This document shows positions 1 through 9,253 of a DNA stretch of 64,000 bases, piece after piece. The position numbers and the translations under genes are program-made. The DNA comes from Nonomuraea cavernae (GTDB lineage Bacteria; Actinomycetota; Actinomycetes; Streptosporangiales; Streptosporangiaceae). Position 1 is the stretch's first letter. Every line of letters starts with the position of its first letter. The notes below the pieces were generated by a model. It worked only from the letters and a program-made list of their open reading frames with translations, did not search any database and was not told the origin of the DNA. Location: the NCBI RefSeq assembly GCF_014646355.1, contig NZ_BMNH01000016.1:62510-126509 (forward strand), read 5' to 3'.

Positions 1-3000
1 CCTCCGGTCAGATCCTTGACGGACTCAGTCAGCACGTTGCCGTCCGGGTCGTAGGCGTACGTAGTCCGCGCGGTGTGCGTGGCGTCGGTGACCTCGTTCT
101 TCACTCCCGGCTCGGTCTGCGTCACCAGCCGCCCGAGCTTGTCGTAGGTGAAGGAGGTGGTGACGCCGGCCGGGTGGGCTTGAGACACCTGCGTTGAGAC
201 GGTCGGCCGTCCGATCGCGTCGTACTGCAGTTGGGTGATCAGGCCTGCTGGATCGCTCTGCTCGGCGAGATCACCTGCTGAGGTGTAACGGTAGCTCCAG
301 GTATTGCCCCGGGGATCGGTCTGTGACGCCGCCAGGCCTGCCGGGGTGCTTCCGCCGCCCACCGCGGCCTCGCTGCCGTCGGTGTAGGCGATCGTTGTCG
401 AGCGGCCGCTGGGGAAGTCCGTTGTCGCCGGGGTGGTCTGCTTGGTCTTCTCCCCGTAGGAGTTGTACTCCCACACGGTGGCGTAGGTGTTGTCGGTGCT
501 GCCGGTCGAGCGTGCGTCTCGGATCTTGACGACCCGGTCGTTGCGCGGGTCGAATTGGTCGGCGCTGTTGAGGTAGTACTCGGTTCGGAGCGTCTGGCAG
601 TTTCCTGAGGCGCGGCAGGTGGTGGTGGTCAGGGCGTTGCCGCGTTTGTCGTTGCTCCGCTGTACCGTGTTGAGATTCGGGTCCGTGATCTTGCTGAGGA
701 AGCCGCGGGTGTCGTAGGTGTAGCTGGTCTTCTTGAGCAACTGGTCGGTCTGAGACGTGATCCGGTAACCGCGCCATGCGTCGTAGACCGCCGTGATCGT
801 CGCGTTCTTGGGGTCGGTGACCGTCACCGTGGAGGTGCCGGTGCTGCGGTTGATCACCGGCTCACTGATCTGCCAGGTGCCGCCATGCTGGTCGGTGTGT
901 GTCTTGAGGCGATCGGTCGTGGGCTCATAGACGTTGACCGCCCTGACCCGGCCCGAAGGCAGGGTGACCTGGGTGAGCTTGTGCGGGGCGGCATTGCGGG
1001 CCTGGTAGTGACGGACCACCTCATAGGGCTCGAGCGGCCGGTCGTAGACGGCGAACTCGTCGACCCAGCCGTCCAGACCGCCGATGGTGGACGTCGGCCG
1101 GTTGTTCGTACCGGTGATCGACGCCGTGAGGGTTCCCACCACGGCTCCGTCCACGTACATGGTCTGCACGTTGTCCGCGACGGTCAGCACCACGTGATGC
1201 CATGCGCCGTCGTTGACCGGCGCCGCGGTGATGATCGGCGTCGAGGTGGACTGGTAGGAGCCGCGCAGCTTCCCATCGGCTTCGATGCTCAAGACGTTAG
1301 TTTTCGTGCCGCCGCTTGAGGAGATCGACATGACCGTGCCACTGGTGCTGGTCTTGAACCACGTCTCCAGCGACGCGTACTTCCCAATCGCCGGGACGAT
1401 CCCCGAAGGAAGGCTGACGCTCGTGGAGTTGGTGAGTTTCACCGCGCCGTCAGGAGTCCCGGCCAGAGCACCCGGCTGTGCCCGGACGACCGCGCCGCTG
1501 TAGGTGGCGTTTCCTGCCCTCCACCCCAGGTCGATGGCGCTACCCGTGGCCTCGCCCAGCCGCCAATAATGGTACGGATCCGAATCGAGCACCGAACTGC
1601 GATACTGCGAGCCCGGGTCATGGCCGTAGGTGGTGCACTGCGATTCGGGATCGCACACCTGCTGCAGCACATCGCCGTTGTAGGCGTAGGTCCAGGTCAA
1701 CGGCGCGCCGTTCACGGCGTCGGTGGACACCGAGGTCACATGGTCGCCGCTCCACTGGAAAGTCAGCGAACGTCCGCCGGGCGAGGTGACCTCGGCGAGT
1801 TTCCCACTCGCGTCATACGTCAACTCCTGGCTACGGCCACGCCCGTCCGTGATCTTGAGCAGCCGGCCCGCCCCGTCGAACAGATAGGTGTTCGACGCCT
1901 TGTCCATCAGACGCCAGCCGCCCTCCGCCCGCACAGCGAGAGTCGCGTACATGCCCGGTGGCGGCTGAAACGTGCCGTCCTTCTTATCAGCGAAACGGAC
2001 CTCACGCCCGTCCGGGAACGTCACCAGCAGAGCCTCGCGCCCATGGATCGTCTCCGGGATGATCCTCATGTCCCAGCGGGTCGACCAGCCCGCGCCGAAA
2101 ACGCCCGTGCGGCGCGTGTCCATGCTGTTGTAGGAGCGCACCACTGACAACGGCGGCCCCGCCGCCGGAATCTGCGCGTCCGTGGCCGTCGTGGTGTAGT
2201 TGCCCGCCTGCTGATGAAACTCCTGGCCGTCCACCCCGGAGGTGGACAACTGTGAAGTGATCGTCGGCTGCCGCACACCGACCGTGAACGTCTGGACCGG
2301 CGAATACGCGGACCGGCCGCCGATGGTCGAGGCGTCAGACAGGTCTACGCGCCACCAGTACTGCCGTCCCCATGCGAGTGTGCCCGCAGGGATTTGCCAG
2401 TCAGCCGACAACCCCGTGCCCCAGTACTCGTAGGTGATGCAGTTGGACATCTCAGGGTTGTCGCACACCTCGAAGTCAAAGCCGATTACCCCGCCCGACC
2501 AGGTACTGCCCACCACCTTGAGGATCGGCTGCTCGGTCAACACCAACGCCCCATTCACCGGGGTCATCGACGTGGCAGTGGGAGCCGGCGGCAGCGGACA
2601 CGGGCCGATCAGCATCCACCCTTCTGACACTTCGTGCGGAGGATAGAAGTTGAGATTGGCAGGAATATTCTGAATCGCCTGCCAAATCCGCCCACCAGAG
2701 TAGACACGCGTCCCATACGCGACGTACACGCTCCGCTGCCAGGGTGATTCATTCCCGCACGGCGGATCAGCGGCGAGCGCGATCGTCTTCGCCGCCGCAT
2801 CAACCGGCACGGCCGAAATATCACGGACGAGCCCCTGCCGCTGCTCTTCCGGCACCGCATTCTTCGGAACCTTGACTTTCGACTTGGGAGTACCCGCGGC
2901 AGCGGACGTCGCGGTGACTCCGGTGTCGACCAACGACGGCAGCCCCGCCGCAGTACCCGCCAACTGTTTCGGCGTCTCCGGGGCCGCGTGAACCACACCA

Positions 3001-3134
3001 CCCGTTTCAGCCACGGCCGCCGCCAATGCGGTTCCCCCAGCGACACCCACGAGTCCAGGCATCACGGCCAAAAGCGTAAGAATGACAACAGGTGCCGATC
3101 TAAGGAAAAACCGACTCGAAAAAGACGCACGCAT
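1..3134 (-). CDS. Secreted RHS/YD-repeat protein with LamG domain, 3' end beyond window
   Basis: The minus strand is open without a stop from an ATG at 3134 to the window edge, giving 1044 residues with the C-terminus missing. A signal peptide (about residues 1-40, hydrophobic core VVILTLLAVMPGLVGVAGG) is followed by a chitin-binding-like segment (about 125-170, WQRSVYVAYGTRVYSG), a fibronectin-like stretch, a DUF6531-type RHS entry domain (from about 322, SVVRSYNSMD), a LamG/concanavalin-like domain (about 515-715, WRLGEATG and WHHVVLTVADN), then YD repeats such as SYTYDTRGFLSKITDP and YDAIGRPT. GGAG lies 11 nt before the ATG. Such proteins are exported and form a shell that can carry a variable C-terminal toxin; whether one is present here cannot be seen. 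All shorter reading frames in this stretch are shadows. Confidence 0.9.
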   Translation of the reverse strand, partial: MRASFSSRFFLRSAPVVILTLLAVMPGLVGVAGGTALAAAVAETGGVVHAAPETPKQLAGTAAGLPSLVDTGVTATSAAAGTPKSKVKVPKNAVPEEQRQGLVRDISAVPVDAAAKTIALAADPPCGNESPWQRSVYVAYGTRVYSGGRIWQAIQNIPANLNFYPPHEVSEGWMLIGPCPLPPAPTATSMTPVNGALVLTEQPILKVVGSTWSGGVIGFDFEVCDNPEMSNCITYEYWGTGLSADWQIPAGTLAWGRQYWWRVDLSDASTIGGRSAYSPVQTFTVGVRQPTITSQLSTSGVDGQEFHQQAGNYTTTATDAQIPAAGPPLSVVRSYNSMDTRRTGVFGAGWSTRWDMRIIPETIHGREALLVTFPDGREVRFADKKDGTFQPPPGMYATLAVRAEGGWRLMDKASNTYLFDGAGRLLKITDGRGRSQELTYDASGKLAEVTSPGGRSLTFQWSGDHVTSVSTDAVNGAPLTWTYAYNGDVLQQVCDPESQCTTYGHDPGSQYRSSVLDSDPYHYWRLGEATGSAIDLGWRAGNATYSGAVVRAQPGALAGTPDGAVKLTNSTSVSLPSGIVPAIGKYASLETWFKTSTSGTVMSISSSGGTKTNVLSIEADGKLRGSYQSTSTPIITAAPVNDGAWHHVVLTVADNVQTMYVDGAVVGTLTASITGTNNRPTSTIGGLDGWVDEFAVYDRPLEPYEVVRHYQARNAAPHKLTQVTLPSGRVRAVNVYEPTTDRLKTHTDQHGGTWQISEPVINRSTGTSTVTVTDPKNATITAVYDAWRGYRITSQTDQLLKKTSYTYDTRGFLSKITDPNLNTVQRSNDKRGNALTTTTCRASGNCQTLRTEYYLNSADQFDPRNDRVVKIRDARSTGSTDNTYATVWEYNSYGEKTKQTTPATTDFPSGRSTTIAYTDGSEAAVGGGSTPAGLAASQTDPRGNTWSYRYTSAGDLAEQSDPAGLITQLQYDAIGRPTVSTQVSQAHPAGVTTSFTYDKLGRLVTQTEPGVKNEVTDATHTARTTYAYDPDGNVLTESVKDLTG

Positions 3135-3484
3135 ACGCCATCACACTCCGAACCACGCAGGGCGCCTACCGACGCCAGACGAAGCTCCACCCCGTCCGAA
3201 ACAAGGTTGCTGACTCACACAGCTCGGAGCATGTTGCCAAACGGGCAAAGCGTAACTTTTGCCCAAAAGGACAACAAGATCCAATCTAGTTAACTAAAGA
3301 TCACGGAAGGTGACGCACCGCTTCTATGCCCTACCGTTTTCAGGAACCAGTCGCCCCGGGCGCGCGTCAACCTGTGATCACTTTCCATCACGCCTTCTCG
3401 CCCGATGTCACGTCCTGGTCAGGAACGGGTATGCGCCCGTGGCGCTCCGAAAATCGGTTGATCCCCCGTCGTAGCCTGGATGGG
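3135..3484. other. Divergent intergenic region with TTGCC/GGCAA dyads
   Basis: This 350-nt gap between the divergent RHS gene and ABC exporter is clearly more AT-rich than its surroundings (about 3215-3310). It holds repeated inverted TTGCC/GGGCAA motifs: TTGCC-AAAC-GGGCAA near 3234-3248 and GGGCAAA (3243-3249) paired with TTTGCCC (3258-3264). They could be a regulator operator or a small hairpin for the RHS promoter. No gene was seen. A long frame entering from 3326 is an upstream extension of the exporter gene, not a separate gene. Confidence 0.5.
3472..3477 (+). promoter_or_regulatory. Leaderless-type -10 box before ABC exporter subunit 1
   Basis: TAGCCT lies 7 nt before the ATG at 3485, and there is no spaced ribosome-binding site. 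The arrangement matches the other leaderless starts in this window. No convincing -35 was seen. Confidence 0.4.
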
Positions 3485-5266
3485 ATGCCTCCCGATACGA
3501 GTTCACCACGTCGTCCCCTGCTGTCCTCCAACTCCCTGTGGCGGATGAGGTCCTACCTCCGCCCCTACGTCGCCAAGCTGGTGTTCATCTGGCTGGCCGC
3601 CCTCCTCGGCATCGGCGCGAGCATCGCGCTGCCCCTCGTCGGCAAGGAGGTGATCGACGGCCCCGTGCTCCACGGCGACTCCGGCGCCCTGCTACCCCTC
3701 GGCCTCGTGGCGCTCGGCCTGGGCGTCGTGGAAGCGTTCCTGATCTTCATCAGAAGATGGTCACAGATCGGGCCGGTGCTCGGCCTCGAGACCAGGATCC
3801 GCGACGACCTCTACGAGCACCTGCAGCGGCTCCCGATGGGCTTCCACGGCGAATGGCAGTCAGGGCAGTTGCTGTCGCGCGCGACGACCGACCTGTCGAC
3901 CATCCGCCGGTTCCTCGGCTTCGGCATGCTCTTCCTGGTCATGAACATCCTGCAGCTCAGCGTCGTGACCGTGCTGCTGCTGAACATGTACTGGCCGCTC
4001 GGACTGCTGGTGGCCGCGTCGGCGGTGCCGATCATCGTGGTGTCGCTGCGGTTCGAGAAGCGCTACATCAAGATCTCCCGGCAGGTCCAGGACGAGCAGG
4101 GCGATCTGGCCACGCTGGTCGAGGAGTCGGCGATCGGGATCAGGACGATCAAGGCGTTCGGCCGTCGGCACCACGTCTACGACCAGTACGACGACGCCGC
4201 GCGCAAGGTCTACGACACCTCGATGGACAAGGTGCGGCTGTCGGCCCGGTTCTTCACCTTCCTGGAGGTGATCCCCAACTTCACGCTCGCGCTGGTGCTG
4301 CTGCTCGGCGCGCTGGCGGTCGGCGGCGGATCGCTGACGCTGGGCACGCTGGTCGCCTTCACCACGCTGATGCTGCAGCTGGTGTGGCCGATCGCCAGCC
4401 TCGGCTACATCCTGGCGATGGCGCAGGAGTCGATGACCTCGGCCGACCGGGTCATGGAGGTCATGGACACGGTGCCGGCGATCGCGGGCGGCGCGCGGAC
4501 GGTCGAGCGGCCCCGCGGCCACCTGCGGTTCGAGGGCGTGGAGTTCCGCTTCCCCGGCGCCGACCGGCCCGTGCTGCACGACGTCTGGCTGGAGGTCCGG
4601 CCGGGCGAGACGGTCGCCGTCGTGGGCGCCACCGGGTCGGGCAAGACGACGCTGACCTCGCTGGTGCCCCGGCTGATCGACCCCACCGCGGGCCGGGTCA
4701 CGATCGACGGCCACGACGTACGCGACCTGACGTTGCCGGCGCTGCGCGAGGTGGTGGCGACGGCGTTCGAGGAGCCGACGCTGTTCTCGATGAGCGTGCG
4801 CGAGAACCTCATGCTCGGCCGGCCCGACGCCACCGAGGAGGAGCTGGACGCTGCCATCCGCACCGCGCAGGCGATGTTCGTGTACGACCTGCCGTGGGGT
4901 CTCGACACACGGATCGGCGAGCAGGGGCTGTCGCTGTCCGGCGGGCAGCGACAGCGGCTGGCGCTGGCCAGGGCCGTGCTGAGCAGGCCGCGGATCCTGG
5001 TGCTCGACGACACCCTGTCCGCGCTGGACGTGGAGACCGAGGCGCTGGTGGAGGAGGCGCTGCGGCACGTGCTGCGCGAGGCGACCGGCATCGTGGTCGC
5101 CCACCGCGCCTCGACGGTGCTGCTGGCCGACAAGGTCGCGTTGCTGGCAGGAGGCACGATCACGCACGTCGGGCGGCACCAGGAGCTGCTGACCGACGTG
5201 CCCGAATACCGCGAGCTGCTCGCGCAGGACGCCGACCTCGACCCGTCGGAAGGAGCCCTGCGATGA
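3485..5266 (+). CDS. ABC exporter half-transporter, ATP-hydrolysis-deficient half
   Basis: The product is a 593-residue fused membrane domain plus nucleotide-binding domain, of the multidrug/lipid exporter type (IM-ABC). Six membrane spans occupy about residues 25-310. Walker A GATGSGKTT is near residue 390, the signature is LSLSGGQRQR, and the H-loop is AHRAST. Walker B ends in VLDDTLSALD, with Asp where the catalytic Glu is expected. This marks it as the degenerate half of a heterodimer. The ATG at 3485 was chosen because a -10-like TAGCCT precedes it by 7 nt; the frame stays open back to 3326. The stop overlaps the next start (ATGA), so the two halves are translationally coupled. The substrate is unknown. 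Confidence 0.93.
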   Translation: MPPDTSSPRRPLLSSNSLWRMRSYLRPYVAKLVFIWLAALLGIGASIALPLVGKEVIDGPVLHGDSGALLPLGLVALGLGVVEAFLIFIRRWSQIGPVLGLETRIRDDLYEHLQRLPMGFHGEWQSGQLLSRATTDLSTIRRFLGFGMLFLVMNILQLSVVTVLLLNMYWPLGLLVAASAVPIIVVSLRFEKRYIKISRQVQDEQGDLATLVEESAIGIRTIKAFGRRHHVYDQYDDAARKVYDTSMDKVRLSARFFTFLEVIPNFTLALVLLLGALAVGGGSLTLGTLVAFTTLMLQLVWPIASLGYILAMAQESMTSADRVMEVMDTVPAIAGGARTVERPRGHLRFEGVEFRFPGADRPVLHDVWLEVRPGETVAVVGATGSGKTTLTSLVPRLIDPTAGRVTIDGHDVRDLTLPALREVVATAFEEPTLFSMSVRENLMLGRPDATEEELDAAIRTAQAMFVYDLPWGLDTRIGEQGLSLSGGQRQRLALARAVLSRPRILVLDDTLSALDVETEALVEEALRHVLREATGIVVAHRASTVLLADKVALLAGGTITHVGRHQELLTDVPEYRELLAQDADLDPSEGALR

Positions 5267-7089
5267 CGACGCCCACGGTCACCGACTGGCGCGGGGTGGC
5301 CTCCGAGGACCAGGACGAGCTGTCGGAGAAGGTCTCCGTCCTGCTGCGCGACCGGTCGCGGCGGCTGCTCGGCGACCTGCTGACGCCGCACCGCAAGGCG
5401 ATCGCGCTGCTCACGGCGATCATCGTGGTCTCCAACGCGGCGGGGCTGGCGATCCCCTACCTGGTCAAGGTGGGCATCGACGCGGGCATCCCGCCGATGC
5501 TCAAGGGCACCGGCCCCGGCACGCTGATCACGGTGGTCGGCGTGATCGTGGCCGCGGCCGCCACCCAGGCGCTGACCCGGCAGGCGTTCCTCAAGCTGTC
5601 GGGCCGCATCGGCCAGAGCATCCTGCTGGAGCTGCGGCGCAGGGTGTTCGAGCACTTCCAGCGGCTGTCGCTGAGCTTCCACGAGAAATACACCTCGGGC
5701 CGGGTCATCTCGCGGCTCACCTCCGACATCGAGGCCATCGCCGAGCTGCTCCAGTCGGGATTCGACGGCCTGGTCACGGCGGTGCTGACGCTGTTCGGCA
5801 CGGCGGTGCTGCTCCTGGTGCTGGACGTGCCCCTCGGCCTGGTGGCGCTGATCCCGCTGCCGCTCCTGCTGCTGTTCACCCGGTGGTTCCGCCGGCAGTC
5901 GGCCATCGTCTACCGGCGCACCAGGGAGACGGTCGCGCTGGTGATCGTGCACTTCGTGGAGTCGATGACCGGCATCCGCGCGGTGCAGGCGTTCCGCCGC
6001 GAGCCGCGCAACCAGGAGATCTTCCGGCAGCTCAACGACGACTACCGCGACGCCAACGCGCGCAGCATGCGGCTGGTCGCGGTGTTCATGCCGGGCATCA
6101 AGCTGATCGGCAACGTCACGGTCGCCGGTGTGCTGGTCTACGGCGGCTGGCTGGCCTTGCACGGCGAGATCACGGTCGGCGTGCTCGCCGCGTTCCTGCT
6201 CTACCTGCGCCAGTTCTACGAGCCGATGCAGGAGATCAGCCAGTTCTACAACACGCTGCAGTCGGCGGGCGCGGCGCTGGAGAAGCTGTCGGGCGTGCTG
6301 GAGGAGGAGCCGGGGGTGCCGGAGCCGCGCGAGCCGAAGGTGCTGACCGGGGCGCGCGGCCGGGTGCGGTTCGAGGGGGTGCGGTTCGCCTATGTCGAGG
6401 AGATGCCGATCCTGCCGGGGCTCGACCTGACCGTCCCGGCGGGACAGAGCGTGGCGCTGGTCGGGGCGACCGGCGCGGGCAAGACGACGCTGGCCAAGCT
6501 CATCTCCCGTTTCTACGACCCGACCGAGGGCCGGGTGCTGCTCGACGGCATCGACCTGCGTCGGCTGGACGAGCTCTCGCTGCGCAGAGCCGTGGTCATG
6601 GTCACGCAGGAGAACTTCCTGTTCAGCGGCACGGTGGCCGACAACATCAGGTTCGGCCGGCCGGACGCCACCGACCGGCAGGTGCGCGAGGCGGCCAAGG
6701 CCATCGGCGCGCACGAGTTCGTCATGTCATTGCCCGACGGCTACGACACCGAGGTGGGCCAGCGCGGCGGCCGGATGTCGGCGGGGCAGCGGCAGCTGGT
6801 GGCGTTCGCGCGGGCGTTCCTGGCCGATCCGGCGGTGCTGATCCTGGACGAGGCGACGTCGAGCCTGGACGTGCCGAGCGAGCGCCTGGTGCAGCGGGCA
6901 TTGCGGACGATCCTCGCCGACCGGACGGCGCTCATCATCGCGCACCGGCTCTCGACGGTGGAGATCGCCGACCGGGTGCTGGTCATGGAGCGCGGCGAGA
7001 TCGTCGAGGACGGCCCGCCCGACCGGCTGATCGCCGCCTCGGGCCGCTTCGCGGGGCTGCACCGGGCCTGGCTGGAGAGTCTCAGCTAG
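5263..7089 (+). CDS. ABC exporter half-transporter, catalytic half
   Basis: This 608-residue partner of the preceding gene starts in a 4-base ATGA overlap. The membrane domain covers about residues 55-335. In the nucleotide-binding domain Walker A GATGAGKTT lies near residue 400 and Walker B VLILDEATSSLD keeps the catalytic Glu. The signature is MSAGQRQ rather than LSGGQ. In heterodimeric exporters the weak site is formed by the Walker motifs of one half and the signature of the other, so the Asp in the first half and the altered signature here agree: one consensus and one degenerate ATP site. Its 3' end overlaps the convergent zinc-ribbon gene by 4 nt. Substrate not inferable. Confidence 0.95.
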   Translation: MTTPTVTDWRGVASEDQDELSEKVSVLLRDRSRRLLGDLLTPHRKAIALLTAIIVVSNAAGLAIPYLVKVGIDAGIPPMLKGTGPGTLITVVGVIVAAAATQALTRQAFLKLSGRIGQSILLELRRRVFEHFQRLSLSFHEKYTSGRVISRLTSDIEAIAELLQSGFDGLVTAVLTLFGTAVLLLVLDVPLGLVALIPLPLLLLFTRWFRRQSAIVYRRTRETVALVIVHFVESMTGIRAVQAFRREPRNQEIFRQLNDDYRDANARSMRLVAVFMPGIKLIGNVTVAGVLVYGGWLALHGEITVGVLAAFLLYLRQFYEPMQEISQFYNTLQSAGAALEKLSGVLEEEPGVPEPREPKVLTGARGRVRFEGVRFAYVEEMPILPGLDLTVPAGQSVALVGATGAGKTTLAKLISRFYDPTEGRVLLDGIDLRRLDELSLRRAVVMVTQENFLFSGTVADNIRFGRPDATDRQVREAAKAIGAHEFVMSLPDGYDTEVGQRGGRMSAGQRQLVAFARAFLADPAVLILDEATSSLDVPSERLVQRALRTILADRTALIIAHRLSTVEIADRVLVMERGEIVEDGPPDRLIAASGRFAGLHRAWLESLS

Positions 7090-7499
7090 TGCGGGTGCGT
7101 CCGGACGAAGAGGTTCTCGTACAGCTCGTAGCCGATGAAGGCGAGCACGGGCAGGCCCATCGCCACCAGCAGCCTGCCGGGCAGCGGCGCTCGCGCGGGA
7201 GGCACCCACCTCGCCACGGGCGTGGCCGCCATCAGGGGCTCCGGTTCCGGCGCGGGTGCCAGCTCCGGGTGTTGCGCGAGGTAACCGACCGGGAAGGACG
7301 TGACGTGGTAGACGCCGCAGCCGGGGCAACAGGTGCCCGACCAGGGAGGTTGTACGGGAACTCCGCCCTGGAGCCAGACCTCCACGTCGTTGCCGTGGTC
7401 GTCGGTGACGTGCCTGACCAGGTAGGCCTCTTCCCAGACGTACCAGCAGCGTAGGCATTCGAAGAGCCACATCCGCCGAGTGCTGAACCCGTCGCGCAC
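7086..7499 (-). CDS. Zinc-ribbon protein with C-terminal membrane anchor (paralogue 1)
   Basis: The product is about 137 residues. The first part has a CLRCWYVWEE zinc-knuckle motif and a second cysteine pair, CCPGCGVYH, about 45 residues later. An Ala/Pro-rich linker leads to one C-terminal membrane span (LLVAMGLPVLAFIGYELY). The next gene encodes a clear paralogue (CRGCWYVWEEEYLVRR). The GTG at 7499 was preferred over the frame's first GTG (7556) because GGGGGGTGG precedes it with the same spacing and surrounding bases as at the paralogue's start. I do not recognise a function; a metal-binding or membrane-associated adaptor role is only a guess. Confidence 0.7.
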   Translation of the reverse strand: MRDGFSTRRMWLFECLRCWYVWEEAYLVRHVTDDHGNDVEVWLQGGVPVQPPWSGTCCPGCGVYHVTSFPVGYLAQHPELAPAPEPEPLMAATPVARWVPPARAPLPGRLLVAMGLPVLAFIGYELYENLFVRTHPH

Positions 7500-7610
7500 G
7501 AGGACCACCCCCCGGTGACCGACCGCCATCCGCACCGAGTGTCCGCCTCTCGTCACGCTACGAAAAGACGTGACTTATGACACCCATCGCTATGAAATGC
7601 TCACCTGCTG

Positions 7611-7925
7611 TCAGGTTAGGTGTCCGGGATGTCGCCTGGGCACCGGGCTGAGGAGCGGCGTCGCGTCGGGTGTCGGCGGCCCCACCGGCGCGATCAGCTC
7701 GGGATGCCACCTGAGATATCCCTCGGGGAACGTAGTGGCCGCCTGGCAGCCGCAGCGCGGGCAGATGGCGCCCTGCGTCGGAGGCGGCACCGCGACGCCC
7801 GAGCGCAGCCAGATCTCCCGGTCGTCGCCCCTGCGGCCCTCGCCGCGTCGTACGAGATACTCCTCTTCCCAGACGTACCAGCATCCGCGGCACTCGAAGG
7901 GCAGGATTCGGCGCTCTTCTTCCAT
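7611..7925 (-). CDS. Zinc-ribbon protein (paralogue 2)
   Basis: This 104-residue protein has the motif CRGCWYVWEEEYLVRR and a second pair ICPRCGC, matching the neighbour at 7086-7499, including the conserved stretch around PEGYLRWHPEL (PVGYLAQHPEL in the other copy). It lacks the C-terminal membrane span of its paralogue. The ATG at 7925 is preceded by GGGGGTGA. The pair looks like a tandem duplication in which one copy gained or lost the membrane anchor. It is divergent from the cysteine desulfurase gene. No function is known to me. Confidence 0.75.
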   Translation of the reverse strand: MEEERRILPFECRGCWYVWEEEYLVRRGEGRRGDDREIWLRSGVAVPPPTQGAICPRCGCQAATTFPEGYLRWHPELIAPVGPPTPDATPLLSPVPRRHPGHLT

Positions 7926-8038
7926 GAGTTCACCCCCACTTACGAGTGTCCGCCCAGGCCCGTGACCTCGCAAGCCGCGACCACGACCGGCATAGTGGTG
8001 GCGGTGCGCATGGCCGAGACCCACCCGGAGAAGACGTG

Positions 8039-9253
8039 ATGAGCCATCCCGCCCTGGCCGACGGACCGATCTACCTGGACTACAACGCCACCACCCCCGT
8101 CGACCCGGCGGTGCTGCGGGCGGCGTTGCCCTACCTGACCACCCACTTCGGCAATCCCTCCAGTGGCCACCGCTACGCCCAGGCACCGGGTGAGGCCGTG
8201 GCGCGGGCGCGGGCCCAGCTGGCCGGACTGCTCGGCGCCCGCCCGGAGGAGATCGTCTTCACCGGCGGCGGTTCGGAGGCCGACAGCCTGGCCGTTCGCG
8301 GCGCGGTCCGGGCCCGCACGGGCGAAAACACGGGCGAAGACACGGGCGAGCCCGCCCGGCGTCAGCTCATCACGCTGGCCACCGAGCATCCCGCCGTGCT
8401 GCGGGCATGCCAGAGCCTGGAGCGCGACGGCTTCGCCGTGCGGCTGCTGCCGGTCGACGCCCGCGGCCGGGTCGACCCCGCCGACCTGGAGGAGGCCCTC
8501 GGCCAGGACACCGCGCTGGTGTCGATCGCCTACGGCAACAGCGAGACCGGCACCCTGCAGCCGATCGCCGAGCTGGCCGCCCTGGCGCGCCGCGCCGGGG
8601 CGCTGTTCCACACCGACGCCGCCCAGGCGGTGGCCAAGGTGCCCATCGACGTCCGCGAGCTGGGCGTCGATCTGCTCACCGTGGTCGGCCACAAGATGTA
8701 CGCGCCCAAAGGGGTGGGCGCCCTGTACGTACGCGACGGTGTCCCGCTCGTCCCGGTCATCGACGGCGGCGGTCAGGAAGGCGGGCGGCGGGCCGGCACC
8801 GAGAACGTCGCGTTCATCGCCGCGCTGGGCGCCGCCGCCGAGCTGGCCCGCCAGGACCTGCCCGAGACCCTGGCCCGGTTGTCGGGCCTGCGGGACCTGC
8901 TGCACGGTGAGCTGAGGCGGCTGCTCCCCGGCCGGGTCCATCTCAACGGCCACCCGGTCGAACGGCTGCCCGGCACGCTGAACGTCAGCATCGACGGCAT
9001 CGACGGGCGGGGCCTGCTGGCCGCCGTCCCCGAGATCGCCGCCGCCACCGGCTCGGCCTGCCACGAGGGTGTCCCGGAGCCCTCTCCGGTGCTGCTGGCC
9101 ATGGGGCTGAGCGCGGAGCGGGCCGACGGCGCGCTGCGGCTGTCACTGGGCCGCTGGAGCACCGAGGCCGAGGCGCGGCGGGCCGCCGAGTTGATCGCCC
9201 ACGCGGCCACGTCGGCCTCCCGCCGCGAGGCTGAGGGAGCGGTCAGACCGTGA
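8039..9253 (+). CDS. Cysteine desulfurase family protein (NifS/IscS-like)
   Basis: This 404-residue PLP enzyme should remove sulfur from cysteine as a persulfide for Fe-S clusters or tRNA thiolation. It starts with the family signature YLDYNATTPVDP. The PLP Lys lies in VVGHKMYAPKG, the RRAGTEN motif is present, and the catalytic Cys is in ATGSACHEG near residue 340. GGAG precedes the ATG by 8 nt; upstream codons in the frame are noncoding. An insertion of short GENTGEDTGE repeats near residues 95-105 is unusual. No iscU or mnmA gene is adjacent, so the sulfur acceptor is unclear. The stop overlaps the convergent DUF202 gene by 11 nt. Confidence 0.92.
   Translation: MSHPALADGPIYLDYNATTPVDPAVLRAALPYLTTHFGNPSSGHRYAQAPGEAVARARAQLAGLLGARPEEIVFTGGGSEADSLAVRGAVRARTGENTGEDTGEPARRQLITLATEHPAVLRACQSLERDGFAVRLLPVDARGRVDPADLEEALGQDTALVSIAYGNSETGTLQPIAELAALARRAGALFHTDAAQAVAKVPIDVRELGVDLLTVVGHKMYAPKGVGALYVRDGVPLVPVIDGGGQEGGRRAGTENVAFIAALGAAAELARQDLPETLARLSGLRDLLHGELRRLLPGRVHLNGHPVERLPGTLNVSIDGIDGRGLLAAVPEIAAATGSACHEGVPEPSPVLLAMGLSAERADGALRLSLGRWSTEAEARRAAELIAHAATSASRREAEGAVRP

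Noticed and set aside
3860..5179. 439-codon minus-strand reading frame over the first ABC exporter gene
   Set aside because: It is the antisense of a clear ATPase gene and has no recognisable protein.
4405..6714. 769-codon minus-strand reading frame over the ABC exporter
   Set aside because: It is the antisense of two well-supported exporter genes; its sequence is Arg/Gln/His low complexity with no domain, typical of high-GC shadows.
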